Below are positions 43,740 through 55,358 of a DNA stretch of 64,000 nt, one piece after another. Position numbers and translations under genes: made by a program. Each line of letters begins with the position of its first letter. Positions within the stretch are counted from its first letter, which is position 1. The notes under the pieces are model-generated. The model made no database searches and was not told the DNA's origin. It was given only the letters and a program-made list of their open reading frames with translations. Origin of the DNA: Albugo candida (Eukaryota > Oomycota > Peronosporomycetes > Albuginales > Albuginaceae); contig CAJNAR010000160.1 in NCBI GenBank assembly GCA_905220665.1, positions 434,001 to 498,000 on the forward strand, written 5' to 3'.

Positions 43740-46060
43740 CCCCATTGCCTCGTATTGCTCTGGTCTACTCCAACGAAGGCCATACAAAATTCGTTTGTTC
43801 CTGAGGCGACACATTACTGACAACTGATAAAGCATCGCAACTACCTAACACGCGCTCTGTGTGATAAGTAGATCGACTCCACCGTGATAACAAATCATTC
43901 CAGACGTATTCGCTTCCGGCCACGTGCTCTACAGTATAGCGAAACATCTGTAACACCATCGACCGTCGTGGGAGTTTGTCGTCTCTGTATCGAGCTATCG
44001 CATTATCAACACTCCTTAGGTCGAGTATGAACAGCAGTTTTCGATGGTCAATAGATATATGGAATGCTTTCTGTTGCAGCAACAAGTCTTCCATCCTCTT
44101 GCATGTCTCCCCTTTAGCAAACGCTTTTTCCTCAATCGTCGCTCAGTTCAACATGGATCCTTCAAACGACCCGCTTATGAAAGCGAACGGGAATGTTCTT
44201 GTCCCCCTCTGGGTCTTGATAATTCCTCCGGTCCTTCTTGAGAACTGAGAGCCCCCCAATGATCTTCAGATGCATCGATGAAGACACACATCTCAGGCAT
44301 CCATTGGATGCGCCATGGGCACCATTAACTTCTTTGATCTGTTGAAATCATGCAACCTGCTTCGAACTCCATCCATGGTCCCGTAGCAACACGGTCATGA
44401 TAATCTTCTTTTTTCTTTCTTCTTCCTGCAGACTTTGCTGCGTTTTCGATAACGTCCTGCAGATATTTCACAAGTGTCGTACAGTTTGGGATGTTGTTGC
44501 GCATCCCGTTTAAGGAACATAGATAGTGTTGTAGTTCTGACGCGGGTTCTGGAGGTATAAGCCCACACAGGCCTTGTATACGACGCGCGCAATGGCTTAA
44601 TCCCTCGTTCGAAATATTCTTTTCACATCACACGATGGAATACGAAAGAAAAGGCATTTCCCCGAGTGTAGTTTAGCTCCAAAGTCCCGGCGTCTTTGCA
44701 TGACCACCTTACGTGTATCCAGCAATTGCTTCTCCATCTCCGCATATCCCAAGACATCATTCAGCCAGACCTGTACGCCTTTGCCCAAAACAGGCTTCAT
44801 GACTCGTTCGGCCACTTGTTCTGCAAAAGCAACTGCATCGGTCGATCTCATGATGACTCGATTTGCCGTGAAAACGCCATTTGGTGCACCACAGTAAAAT
44901 AATCTCGGCTATTCGGATGTAACGGTAGTTGCCAGTAGAATTGAAAACAATCAAAGGAAAACTAGCATCTTGATCCCTCCGGATTTACCAAAACTACTTC
45001 GAGGTGTGGCATGGGCCATGCCATCGGAACCGTTAATTCATTTATTACCCTTGGGTCCACCGTCATACGGTAAGATTCGACTTCCTTCTTCTCTACAATA
45101 CGTGGGGCACCTACCCATTAAGAATCCGGATTACGATACATCAAATCGTGCTCCATTAGGTGGTCATCCATGTAGTCTTTATGAAGTGGTGCATAACGCC
45201 TCGACGTTTCCATCAACGGTATGGGTCCTTCCTTCAGAATGACTTGAAATGGTGCAACTTGACAGGAACTTCTGCAGCAAATTCCCTCCAAATATATCCC
45301 CATATTTGTAAAAAAGGTTTTAGACGGTCGACTGACTCCACTGTGGCTCCTCATTCTTGCGCTTTGGCCACCTTTCCCTCTAATATGGTGTTAACCTTTT
45401 CTTGTCACTACCGGGTGAAAAGACACCGTTCTGCTTCGTCGACAGGAACATATAGGTCTTCATACAGACTTTCCTTGCAACTTTGCGAAGACTTACTGAC
45501 GAGAGTCTGTACTTCTCGCTTTTCATCAACGGACGCATCCCTGATTGTTTGCTTTTTACTTACTCCTTGCAAAATCGCCTCCGCCAAATATCCCATCGTC
45601 TCCATTAAATTTATATCCATGAGTAACGAGGTTGATTCATCTTCTTCATTTTCCATGACTTCCAGATTTCGCCATACGAGTGACCTTCCATTGTAGTAAA
45701 CTCCACACGAGCTAAAAGCACACTTCGTTCAACCCATAGTGGCGTCTTCCTCACGATACTATCCGTAACGGCACTGTTATGTCTTTTATCACCAGATGTT
45801 TTGCAGCCGAAAGCACCTTTACGAGGCCAACAGATATAATCGGACAATCCCATCCTGAATCCAATAAAGTATTGACATTTTCGATGCCATTCACCGTAGT
45901 CATGACCTCTCCTTCAAATCTCCTTTGCTTAAACAATCTTTCAGCCTCTCCACATGACGGACAGTTTCGAACTGAATGCTCCGTACTATCACACTACAAA
46001 TACTTCAAACGATGTTTCCTGTTTGACTTCTCATCATCTCGCGTTGTACAAACTTGGTCG
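43740..46060 (-). mobile_element. decayed Ty3/gypsy-type retrotransposon pol region
   Basis: The minus strand, read from high to low coordinates, gives pol pieces in Ty3/gypsy order. A CCHC-like knuckle lies near 45950-45990. An aspartic protease LLDSGWD..IIS (normally LLDSGA) lies at 45936-45751. Reverse-transcriptase parts run from about 45350 to 44600, including RRYAPLHKDYMDDH, YRNP and a catalytic box reading VWLNDVLGYA, where VWIDDILGYA is expected. RNase H (FHISIDHRKLLFIL) lies at 44094-43765. Several frameshifts and stops; dead. No LTRs found by eye. It splits a secreted-protein cassette: flank sequence stops near 43650 and resumes near 46090. Confidence 0.75.
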
Positions 46061-46089
46061 TCTTAATATTTTCCATCTCAACTCTGTGT

Positions 46090-47631
46090 GACATGCTGTT
46101 GGATGTTCATATACTGATTTGTATTAATCGAGATATTTCAGCTGATACAAAAACTCGTGTCCACATAATGACAGAGAAAGTGAACTACAACACTTATCTG
46201 CTTACAACTGGCAGGCAGTACCTCTTATGCAACCCGACCGACAAAAGTACAAGTAGAGATTGCCTGAGCTCAATATCGATGCCCGCTCCACGGATATGTA
46301 ATCAAGACGGGCATCTGGAGCTCGATTTGATGAATAGAAATGGACAAAATGGAAGGATCGTAAGTGTGAAAGGTTCGCTATCGGATAACATGCGTTTCAA
46401 ACGACACTTTTTACACTCAGTCAATCTCCATATTCTCTATCTCTAGCCTATCGAATGACACCCCGACGTACTCATTGATGGTGCAGTTTACTTGGAAGGT
46501 ACAGTTCGCGAGCAAGATACTGTCCAGAAACACTCAAATGCCTGCACTACGAGTATCAGAATCGAGTGTATTTGGACTAATTGCTAGATAAGACGCAGTG
46601 ATCTCTTGACATGTTCATTCCATTCCTCTTTTCAACTGCCAATACTATCACTGAAACACCGTGTAACCTCACATCTCGACTGGGTTTATATGCTCGTATA
46701 CAACACCCTTGAACAGTACTCTTCCTTGGCAGACGCACAACAAGTTCATGTTGTCATGCTTTGTAATCCGTACTCCAAATCCAGCGATGCTGATCGGAAT
46801 CATGTGCAACGACACCATTTTTTGTGCTGTTGATTGAATTGAGACTCCTCTTCAGTCAATAGTAGGACTATTGCTTATACCAGGGAAATTGCAGCTGTTC
46901 TGTGCTATATTCAGACCTCATACAGCATCACGAACTCGCCTGTGTAAAGGGCCACAATCGCGTAACAAAGCAAGCTTCAAGGACCAAGAAAAACCTCCTA
47001 TTATGCCATCACTGAGGGTCTTAGAACAAGGATGGCAAGTCGATAAAACCAATCAAACAGGTGTCCGTGGAGAACAACCGACAGGTAAAGGGACGAGATG
47101 AATCGTCTCGCTTGAAAAATCCTGATGCTCCGACAAACACGTCCAAGTTGACTGATAGTGCCATTGACCATTAAAACGACATTGAGCCACCCGCCATCAT
47201 ACCGTTGTCACTAGATATCAAAATGTCACATCAAATCGCTCATGACTCGAGTCCATGTCGCCGTAGACTCATTCAAAAAAATGTATTGTTAGTGATTCTG
47301 TAAGTTGAGAAAATTGCACACTCCGTCTGTGCGTTACTTCCTAGTTTCAAGGCAGAGGCGTTATTACGTCCCTCGCGTTCTTCGATATCTCGTCACCTCT
47401 CTAGATTGCGATGAATAGCGCGCAATAAAACGATTGGATCGATACTTTTTCAGTGATGATCACAATGGTGGCCACGAACCTAAAACTATATCGTTATTGA
47501 ATAAACACAACAAACAAAATGATGCATCATTCGCAATCTTTAGACTTTAGACTATCATTCGAGTGCTAAGGCTCGTACTTATGGCATCGAATGTGGACGA
47601 GTGGGACCAAGTCATGAAAAAGTAAAATGCA
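46090..47631. repeat. distal cassette flank and 3' spacer, no intact gene
   Basis: 46100-46800 repeats the distal flank seen in the array units and at 53550-54160 (AATCGAGAT...TCAGCTGATAC, TTGCCTGAGCTCAATATCGATGCCCGCT, CTTTACACTCAGTCAATCTCCATATTC). 47230-47630 is the 3' spacer of the next gene, with CTCATGACTCGAGTC and CAGTGATGATCACAATGGTGGCCACGA. Between them is unassigned DNA. Confidence 0.5.
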
Positions 47632-48168
47632 TTATGGCTTCTTTACCATATAGCACTGTTGCATTAGTTGATTAGATAAACGAGCAAGGAAAAAACGATG
47701 CTTTCCCTTGAAACCGAATTCTGATTGACCTTGCTTAGATATAGAAGCAGATAGAGATGGGTACAGGCCCTCAACATATTTTCTTTTCTCTTCGTCATTG
47801 CCATTTTTTGGGAAGCCTTCGAAAAAAACTTGAATTTTGTCACCAATGTCTGCCAGTTCGTACGTTTCTATCTCATCCTTGAAAGCTTGGAAAATATGCT
47901 CAGTCAATCCGTGAAGAGCCGTATTGTAGAGCGCATGACAAAAATTTTCGGTGCCTTGTAACTTTACATTTTGTAAATGACAAAATTCTAAATAATTATC
48001 GAGCACCTCTGGCTTTTCCAATATTTGAGAGCACACCGATTTTATGAGAGTAGGCTTGTTTGGGGGTGCATCTTGCTGCGAGCTTGACTTGAGATATCGC
48101 AATGCAACCTCTGCATTTCCAAAAGTCACCAAACCGAGTGCGGCAGCTACGGTTGTGAGAGAGACCAT
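47632..48168 (-). CDS. secreted four-cysteine RYLK protein
   Basis: 178 aa, starting MVSLTTVAAALGLVTFGNA then EVALRYLKSSSQ. C1-x16-C2-x13-C3 with FCHALYNTAL, a VFFEGFPKNG turn, a KRKYVEGLYPSL helix, and the end EFGFKGKHRFFLARLSNQLMQ with the last cysteine. The C2-C3 gap is the longest in the family. The leader is almost identical to the array genes, while the mature part is clearly diverged. CAGCTG begins 108 bp upstream with an intact TTACGTCA. No enzymatic motif. Confidence 0.8.
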   Translation of the reverse strand: MVSLTTVAAALGLVTFGNAEVALRYLKSSSQQDAPPNKPTLIKSVCSQILEKPEVLDNYLEFCHLQNVKLQGTENFCHALYNTALHGLTEHIFQAFKDEIETYELADIGDKIQVFFEGFPKNGNDEEKRKYVEGLYPSLSASISKQGQSEFGFKGKHRFFLARLSNQLMQQCYMVKKP

Positions 48169-48270
48169 GGTTGAAATTGTTGGATTTTGAGTTATAAGAA
48201 CTTAATTGAGTTGTGAATCAAACTGAAGTGTACTAACTCCTCCGGCAATGACTGTGACTGTACATCGTTT

Positions 48271-48292
48271 GCATCCAGCTGTCCTTACGTCA
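48271..48292 (-). promoter_or_regulatory. shared E-box/CRE-like upstream element
   Basis: CAGCTG at 48276-48281 and TTACGTCA at 48285-48292, both intact, 108 bp before the ATG at 48168. Confidence 0.55.
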
Positions 48293-49015
48293 TTTTGACA
48301 AAATCTGTTCTTATGACGCTAGTGTGGGTTGTCCACGTAATCTGACGTGGATCGTATCGATGCTTATTCTGATATACGTCTATAATGTACTACTCTGCGT
48401 CATCACTTTATTTCTGATATCGATTCCCAGTTACAAGCCGAGTAGAAAATGATCCTTGCAGTGACGTGTCTCTATTTAGATACGTAAAGAACTAGCAGAG
48501 AAAGATGACAATGTACCAAATGAAATGGTCAGATGTGACTCATTGCCTCGTGTTTTGATACTCACTGTATAGAATCAGCAGCATGCTCTACTTTTCTCAT
48601 ACAGTATCCGATTACTTGATATTTGTATAAATCGAGATGACTCCGCTGATATAAAACTCCGTGTCTCCAGATAATAACGGAGAAAGTAAAGGATACCGCA
48701 CATCTGGCGGGTAGTGCTTCTTATACAACCCGACCTAACATAGTTTGAATAAATTCTATCTGAATTCAGCATTCAAGCCCGCTTTACCGATTTTAATAAA
48801 GAAAGGCATCTGGAGCGCAATTTGGCGATTACAAATGAACAAAATATTAAAATCGTATGTTGTAAAAGTTTGCTATCGGATAGGGTACGTTATATTCGCC
48901 TATTTCGGCAATCAATCTCCATATCCTCCTTCCATTGGGATATCTACGAGCGCATCGAGTGATTCCCCGAGGTACGCATTGATCGTGCTCTTATTCATTG
49001 ACACCATTCCACATT

Positions 49016-49528
49016 TCATGAAGACAATTCTCTATGATGCGAAATGGGCTTCATGATCACTCCAATTGAAAGAGAGAGAATTACAAGTCCATCGAATACG
49101 AGGCTGAAAGCCTCTACCTTATGATTGTGATCTTCCCACAACGAAGGCAGTGCACTATTCATCCTGTGACTGCCACTGCAATAAATTGCGCTCGGTTGAC
49201 ATTTTACAATAATGAGCAAACCTGATGACTCATTATGTCTATTGTATGCATCAGATCTCAATGTGAAGAAGTGTAAAACAACACAAAAAAGCAACCAAAT
49301 TTCATTCTGCTCAATTAGTATCAGCAGCGTCAACTGATTCTTTTGATTGTTGATCCATTGCCACAATGGCCATATAGTCGGCTGATCCCGATACATAGTC
49401 TCAGTTTGTACACATTCTATCGAACCATTTAAACTTGTACGGTTCAATATAGTCACGAGAATTGACTTCGGGTGTGATTTGTACCTCGGGATTGCTTTGC
49501 TTGTAAACCAAACAAACAGGATGACCAT
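49016..49528 (-). CDS. 170-aa open frame, unrecognised
   Basis: Intact from ATG to stop, with a hydrophobic start (MVILFVW) and two further hydrophobic stretches, at about 67-90 and 145-160. No cysteine pattern, no RYLK and no shared promoter element, so it is not a member of the neighbouring family. It could be a small membrane protein, or chance openness in AT-rich flank. The lower part overlaps the end of the repeated distal flank, which weakens the case. Confidence 0.28.
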   Translation of the reverse strand: MVILFVWFTSKAIPRYKSHPKSILVTILNRTSLNGSIECVQTETMYRDQPTIWPLWQWINNQKNQLTLLILIEQNEIWLLFCVVLHFFTLRSDAYNRHNESSGLLIIVKCQPSAIYCSGSHRMNSALPSLWEDHNHKVEAFSLVFDGLVILSLSIGVIMKPISHHRELSS

Positions 49529-49936
49529 TGTGTTTAAACGAAGCGGTCAGGAGCATTATATTCAGTTATCGAATCACCAACGGGTGATTGGCTGAATGAA
49601 ACTCCAAAGTATTACACCGACTCGCTCGGTGAGAGTACTTTCGCTTGTGCAAACGGTTGACATACTAGGTGTCGATTCAGTGATAGCAGAGTGGACTTGG
49701 ACAATTCAACCTTTGCTCCTGCATATAAGATAGCCAAGGCATCTAGAGAAGTCTGTCAGTCTAATTCTAGTAATATAGACACCCTCAACCGTGCAACAAG
49801 ATGAACAAATTTAAAGTTTAAACTAAAAAACGTCTTAAGAAGTGTAGCGATGACAATAAAACCAGCTCAAGTCGTAAAAACAGATGAATTCAAGATATAC
49901 ACGATAGCATTCACAAGCACTCTTGAAATCCTAGCT

Positions 49937-50449
49937 TCAAGCACAATGGTGATAGTAAAACCAAGCAAATTCGGTTAGAAGATAGCGACGCTGAATGTTC
50001 TCGAGCAACGATAGAGGAGACTTTTTAGCGGAATTTTTGGGTACTATCGTATCGTAAACCGTCTCCAGATAGTTACGTATTGCTGTATTAGACCCTTTTT
50101 CGGGGTATCCAGTGAACATTTCCCTCAGCTTTACAGCAATTTCTTGTTCGGCCTTGTCAATCATCTTCTTGTCCTTGGATATTTTCAACTTGGTTAAATC
50201 AAAAAAGCTGGTGAGTATGTCCCCAAAGGGAGGAAGACTATTAGGGCACTTAATATCAGTTATTAAGACAATCTTGCATTTTTTCTTGTATTCTGTCACA
50301 GATTGCACGACCTTGGGACACTTTTTATTGTAAGTAACTGGGGTAATAGTTGCAACATTTGCTTCCATTAGGAGATATCGCTTAGCAGCCTCCGCATTTC
50401 CAACAGTGACCAATCCGAGCACAGAAGCTACAAAGGTGAGAGAGACCAT
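49937..50449 (-). CDS. secreted four-cysteine RYLL protein
   Basis: 170 aa. MVSLTFVASVLGLVTVGNA, then EAAKRYLLMEAN, so the K of RYLK is L here and the serine run is lost. C1-x13-C2-x9-C3, with the first cysteine followed by P as in several relatives, a MFTGYPEKG turn, and the end RRYLLTEFAWFYYHH with the last cysteine. The conserved FGFKG before the last helix is replaced by LSLLENI. CAGCTG lies only 80 bp upstream and TTACGTCA is not seen, so regulation may differ. A divergent member, intact. Confidence 0.75.
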   Translation of the reverse strand: MVSLTFVASVLGLVTVGNAEAAKRYLLMEANVATITPVTYNKKCPKVVQSVTEYKKKCKIVLITDIKCPNSLPPFGDILTSFFDLTKLKISKDKKMIDKAEQEIAVKLREMFTGYPEKGSNTAIRNYLETVYDTIVPKNSAKKSPLSLLENIQRRYLLTEFAWFYYHHCA

Positions 50450-52583
50450 GTGTGATGTTGTTCGCTACAAGGGCCGGGTAGCAAATTGAGTTGTGGACCA
50501 AATTGATGTATGCAAATACTTTTATTGCCAGCTGGCTTCCGATTCTTCGTTGTTGTACAGAAATCTGATCTGTATCGAGTGCAATGCTTTACCCTAATGG
50601 CGTTCGGGTCTTTTATGTGACATGATGTACTGCCCGGCAGATACCCGGCGTCATCTCATTAATCTGGTATAATTACACGCCGAGTAGAAAGTGATCTTAT
50701 AGTGACGTGTCTCTATCGATATGTTTCTAGACAACATGTGTTGGTACTTGATTAATACATTGCTGTGTAAAAGCAGTCATACAAATCACAATCAAAAATT
50801 CTCATAACTGATTCATTTCTCTCCCGCTATCAGCGGTATAATCCACATGGAAACTGTTGCAGGGTACCAGAGAATACAGCTGGATGCATGCTGATCTTTT
50901 ACAACACCAAATTCATATAATATACGCTGTCGGAAGAACCTGGTAAGAACGACATATGGAGAAAAGAATCAGCTGATACGATATTTGTGCTGTCTGCTAC
51001 ATTCGCTTCCGATTTCTAGGAACAATCCCGCACACGGCCTAATTGGGCTTGGCTTTCTTTTCCTGTCTATCTGCGAGAACTCATATCACAGCCCGCTTTA
51101 CCGATTTGAAATCAAGGTGGGCATCTGGATCTCGATTTGATGATTAGAGATGAAGCGAACGATCCGATCAAAACCTGAAGAAGTTGGCTACTGGACAGGA
51201 TGCGCTGAATTCTACGCTTTGTCCCCGACCGTCATTCCCCATTTCATTATCTCGTGAAACGCACTACTGCTTTCGTACTGAGATAAAATCCGATGTACCT
51301 GTTGGAGGTCAAATATATAATTCGGAACTGCGCTTCTGTGAGGAAACAATCTTAAATATCATCCTGCACTAGTATAGAGCCAAATAGAAAGAATTGGGGT
51401 CTCAGAATGCTCAAACCAGCTGCAGCGATCATTGGGAATTCCCCTGCGCTTTTGGTGGATAAATTAATACTATACGCGGAACACGTCCTAAATTTATCAA
51501 TGAACTCGTTCTGCTTGCGCGTATACAACACGCTTTGATGATAAATTTGTTCACAACACACAACAATGTCTTATGTCGATGTTAAGGAATCCAGACATTG
51601 AATCCATCGATCCGGATCAAGATCATGGGAGGACCTACGACCTTTTTGTGATCCTAATTGGATGTAGACATTCCATCCGTCACTTTTGAGAGCCTTGCGT
51701 GTTTGCCAAGGCAAAATGAATTGGTTTTCTGTGCTGTATATTGACCTCACTCCGTGCGGTAGTCGGTCTCATCGTCTGAGGGACCACAATAGTCTGCCAA
51801 ATGTAAGTTTTGAGAATCAACAATAACCGCTCTACAAATACCGTCACTTGAGGAAGATGCCGATTTGGAAACCGACCAAAGCAATTGGATGATCGGAGGT
51901 GCCATCTAAAGTGACATGTACAAATATCATTGAGAATCTGATCTCCCTAAATGGTACAAGAGAAATCAAGAGAAATCCAAAGCTTTTATCGATCTCTTTG
52001 AAGCTGCGGCTTAATTTGACTCAACACGGAAAACTTACCAGGTTGAAGCTCCAACGGGATTCGGAGCCTGGCTCGCTTATTTTGGAATGCGTTCTGCAAT
52101 ACTGGAACATTGATTAAAAGTATCTGACTTATAAGGTACCAACGTACTAACTCCTAAAGTTTTGCAAGTTTGTCGATCATTCTATAAGGAGTTCACTATT
52201 CGAGCCCTTTGTTACGAGAATTCATCCATCGAAAGTGGAAGATTTTCTCTTGCTGCTTTACTTGAAGAAAACTGCTCACAAAGTCGGTGAGTTGCGTCTT
52301 TTTCGCAAGTTCTTGGCTCTAATTCGTCAGTCGTGTTCTGCGTATCTTGTCACCCCACACCAGGTTGCGGTGGCCACAGCGCAATAAGACGATTAGATTG
52401 ATACTTTTTCAGTGATGATCACATGGTGGCACGATTCTAAAACTATAGCGCCATTGAATAAACTCAAGGATACATCACTCGAAATTATTCCAGACTTTGA
52501 ACGATCAGTGCTGGAAACTCATATTGAGGTATCAAATGTGAACGAGTGGGACCATATCATTAAAAAGTAAAACATACTGATGC
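50450..52583. repeat. 5' flank, distal flank and 3' spacer of neighbouring cassettes
   Basis: Recognisable diverged cassette pieces: TATAGTGACGTGTCTCTATC near 50699, GCCCGCTTTACCGATTTGAAATCAAG near 51092, the block shared with 3250-3450 near 51720-51850, and the 3' spacer of the 52584 gene near 52330-52570 (CAGTGATGATCACATGGTGGCACGATTC). No intact gene seen. Confidence 0.45.
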
Positions 52584-53115
52584 TTATTTTAGATAACATT
52601 TTCCTGTTATAAAAACAGCTACTCGAGCAAGGAGCTGAGGATTTTTTGCCTTGAAACCGAATTTGAATTGATAAAACTTGTCATCTTTCAAATACATTTG
52701 ACCAGGTAGAGAGTCGTACAGCTCTTGAGTATATCGCGTTTTATCGAGTTTAGTTGGCTTATGAGGGTAACCACCGAATAGTTTTTGAAAATTGGAATTG
52801 GGTTCTACATTCTCAAAGTCTTCTGGGCGACCCATTTTCGGAGTGAAAAAATGCTGAATTATCGTTTGAAGACCTATAGCGTACGTGTCTTGGCATCATT
52901 GTTTTTCCCGGCGATCATCGCAGTAACGTCCAAATTATTTTAGTTCCAACGGTATTTTCTCTGTTGGGCACCAGTTTTTTTTTTAAATCAATTAGAAATG
53001 ACTTTTTTCCAGGTGCACCTTGCTGCGAACTTGACTTGAGATAGCGCAATGCAACCTCCGCGTTTCCACCAGTGACCAGACTGAGTACGGCAGCTACGAA
53101 TGCTAGAGAGACCAT
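52584..53115 (-). pseudogene. frameshifted four-cysteine RYLK gene
   Basis: The leader is intact (MVSL start at 53115, signal peptide, EVALRYLKSSSQ). The frame is then lost in a run of ten T (plus strand 52975-52984). In the frame that continues the family pattern, two further stops (TAA and TGA) interrupt the C1-C3 region before the intact 3' part resumes, with FGGYPHK, FKFGFKAKNPQLLARVAVF and the last cysteine. With three separate lesions the gene is dead. The promoter CAGCTG at 53225 is kept, with a TCACGTCA neighbour. Confidence 0.8.
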
Positions 53116-54732
53116 GGTTGAAATTGTTGGATTTTGAGCAATGGGAAGCAAATTGCGTTGTGGACCAAACTGAAGTGCGCTACTTCCTCCAGCAATTAGT
53201 GTGACTTTGCACATCCTTTGCATCCAGCTGTTGTCACGTCATTTTTACAAAATTTGTCCTTCTCATGACGCTAATGTGGGTTGTAAGTAATCTGACGTGG
53301 ATCGCATCGATGGCTACCGTGATATACGTCCTAGTTTTCCATGCGAAATAGTATAGTCATCCGCGTCATCTAATTATCCAGTCATCGAACACTAATTCCA
53401 CGGCACGTAGAAAATGAGCTTCACGGTGACGTGTCTCTATGTAGATACTCAGTAGAATGTAAAGTGCTCTTACTCGCTGTAAAGAGTCGGCAGCATGCTC
53501 ACCTACTATCACAGATTCGGATAAACTGATTTTTGTGATAATCGAGATGACTCAGCTGATACAAAGATCCGTCTCTCCACATAATGACGGAGACAGTAAG
53601 GTACAACGCAAATCTACTTACACCTGGCAGGCAGTACCTCTTATACAGTCCGACTGAACATGAGATTGAGTAGAGATTGCCTGAGCTCAATATCGATGCC
53701 CGCTTAACCGATTTGTAATGAACAAGGGCGTTTGGAGCTCGATTTGATGAATAGAAATGGACAAAATGGAAGGATCGTAAGTGTGAAAGGTTCGCTATCG
53801 GATAACATGCGTTTCAAACGACACTTTTTACACTCAGTCAATCTCCATATTCTCTATCTCTAGCTTATCGAATGACACCCCGACGTACTCATTGATGGTG
53901 CACTTTACTTGGAAGGTACAGTTCGCGAGCAAGATATTGTCCAGAAACACCTAAATGCCTTCACTACGAGTATCAGAATCGAAAGTATCTGGACTAATGC
54001 TTCGATAAGACGCAGTGATCTCTTGACATCTTCATTCCATTTCTCTCTCAACTGTCAACACCATGCAACCTGACTTCTCGAGACTCGGTTCGTTCGCTCG
54101 TATACAGTACGCTTAAACAGTACTCTTCTTTGGCAAACGCACTACAAGGTCTCCTGGTGTCATGCTTTGGAATGTGACCTTGGAATGCAGCGATGCTGAT
54201 CCACATTCCTGTAAGAACGACAGCAATTCTGTGTGAACTTGATTGGACGGAGATTTTTCTCAAGTTAATAATGGGACGATTTCCTTGTGATAAGGCGAAT
54301 TGCACTGTGTTGTGCTATTGGCAGACCTCACTCAGCATTGCATGAGACGTATGTCACAATGGTCTGCACGATATCGGAAGCATCATTTTTCCATTCACAA
54401 GAAGGCGTTTCGATACGCGCGCAGCCTTCTAAGCTGTTGTCTCGCACATTATTGCAAGTTTGTGCATTGTCACGTTCTATGGCTTGCTGCAATTAGATTC
54501 AAACACACAGTTTGTACGGCAAAAATGCTTTAAGTATATCGTTAGCAGATAACAAAACAGACATAAGGACTCCGCACTCGCAAATTTATTTCGATTTTTA
54601 AGCTATCAATCGGATGGAAAGACTACCAATTGGAAACTCTCATCAAACTCGAAGGGTGGGACCAATGCGTAAGTAAATTAATGCAATGGCTAATGAATTG
54701 ATTGATCGCTTTTCGACTTGACTCCTCTACTT
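53116..54732. repeat. promoter and distal flank of the dead copy; spacer of the next cassette
   Basis: 53116-54165 aligns with the non-coding part of the array unit (promoter block, TCACGGTGACGTGTCTCTATG, TGAGCTCAATATCGATGCCCGCTTAACCG, GACTTCTCGAGACTCGGTTCGTTCG). It continues past the point where the array unit ends into TTTGGAATGTGACCTTGGAATGC, the unrearranged order. 54530-54732 is the 3' spacer of the 54733 gene. Confidence 0.55.
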
Positions 54733-55254
54733 CTAAGATGTCTTGCAACGATTCAAGAAAAAATTAGCAAATCGAGCTAGGAAAAATGGATGGATTCCTT
54801 TTAGCCCGAAGTTTGATTGTTCGAGACTCGCAGGAATTGCAGCAGGTAGGTACTTGTACAAGTCTCTGATATACTGTTCTTTTTCATCCTCCTTTGCGCG
54901 ATCTCCAGGGTAACCAGAGAAAAACTTTTGAACGAGAGGTGCGACTTCGCGCATCTTCAATCCTTCTGCCGTGGAGATGTCTTCAGTTTTCAAAAGCGAC
55001 GTAATTATACTCTTCAGTGCGTCAGTATGCCTTTTAACGCAACCCTCCCCGTTCGGTTGCGAATTGCAGTTTATACGATAGTTTGTTGTCAACTGAGTGT
55101 CATCGGGGCATGTGCCGTCAATAAACTGAACCGATGTAGCTCCTCCTTTAGGTGCCGCATTTTGCGTGCTTGACTTGAGATATCGCACAGCAACGTCTGC
55201 ATTTCCAAAAGTGACCAAAGCGAGTACGGATGTTAATAAGCTGAGAGAGACCAT
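54733..55254 (-). CDS. secreted four-cysteine RYLK protein
   Basis: 173 aa. MVSLSLLTSVLALVTFGNA then DVAVRYLKSSTQ. C1 (followed by P)-x13-C2-x8-C3, a KFFSGYPGD turn, an EQYIRDLYKYLPAAI helix, and the end FGLKGIHPFFLARFANFFLN with the last cysteine. A Lys/Asp/Glu-rich middle. CAGCTG (55342) and an intact TTACGTCA (55351-55358) lie 88-104 bp upstream, slightly closer than usual. A dead relic of the same gene lies at 36150-36435, showing that the block from about 54.1 to 56.6 kb was duplicated. Confidence 0.8.
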   Translation of the reverse strand: MVSLSLLTSVLALVTFGNADVAVRYLKSSTQNAAPKGGATSVQFIDGTCPDDTQLTTNYRINCNSQPNGEGCVKRHTDALKSIITSLLKTEDISTAEGLKMREVAPLVQKFFSGYPGDRAKEDEKEQYIRDLYKYLPAAIPASLEQSNFGLKGIHPFFLARFANFFLNRCKTS

Positions 55255-55336
55255 GTGTGCTTTTTGACTACTGGGGATACAGAAGCAATTGATATGTGAA
55301 TGACTCTGTTGGATAGTATGCCATTGCAGGTCTATT

Positions 55337-55358
55337 ACATCCAGCTGTCATTACGTCA
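55337..55358 (-). promoter_or_regulatory. shared E-box/CRE-like upstream element
   Basis: ACATCCAGCTGTCATTACGTCA: CAGCTG at 55342-55347 and TTACGTCA at 55351-55358, 88 bp before the ATG at 55254. The corresponding place near 36500 (before the relic) has lost CAGCTG and reads TTACATCA. Confidence 0.5.
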
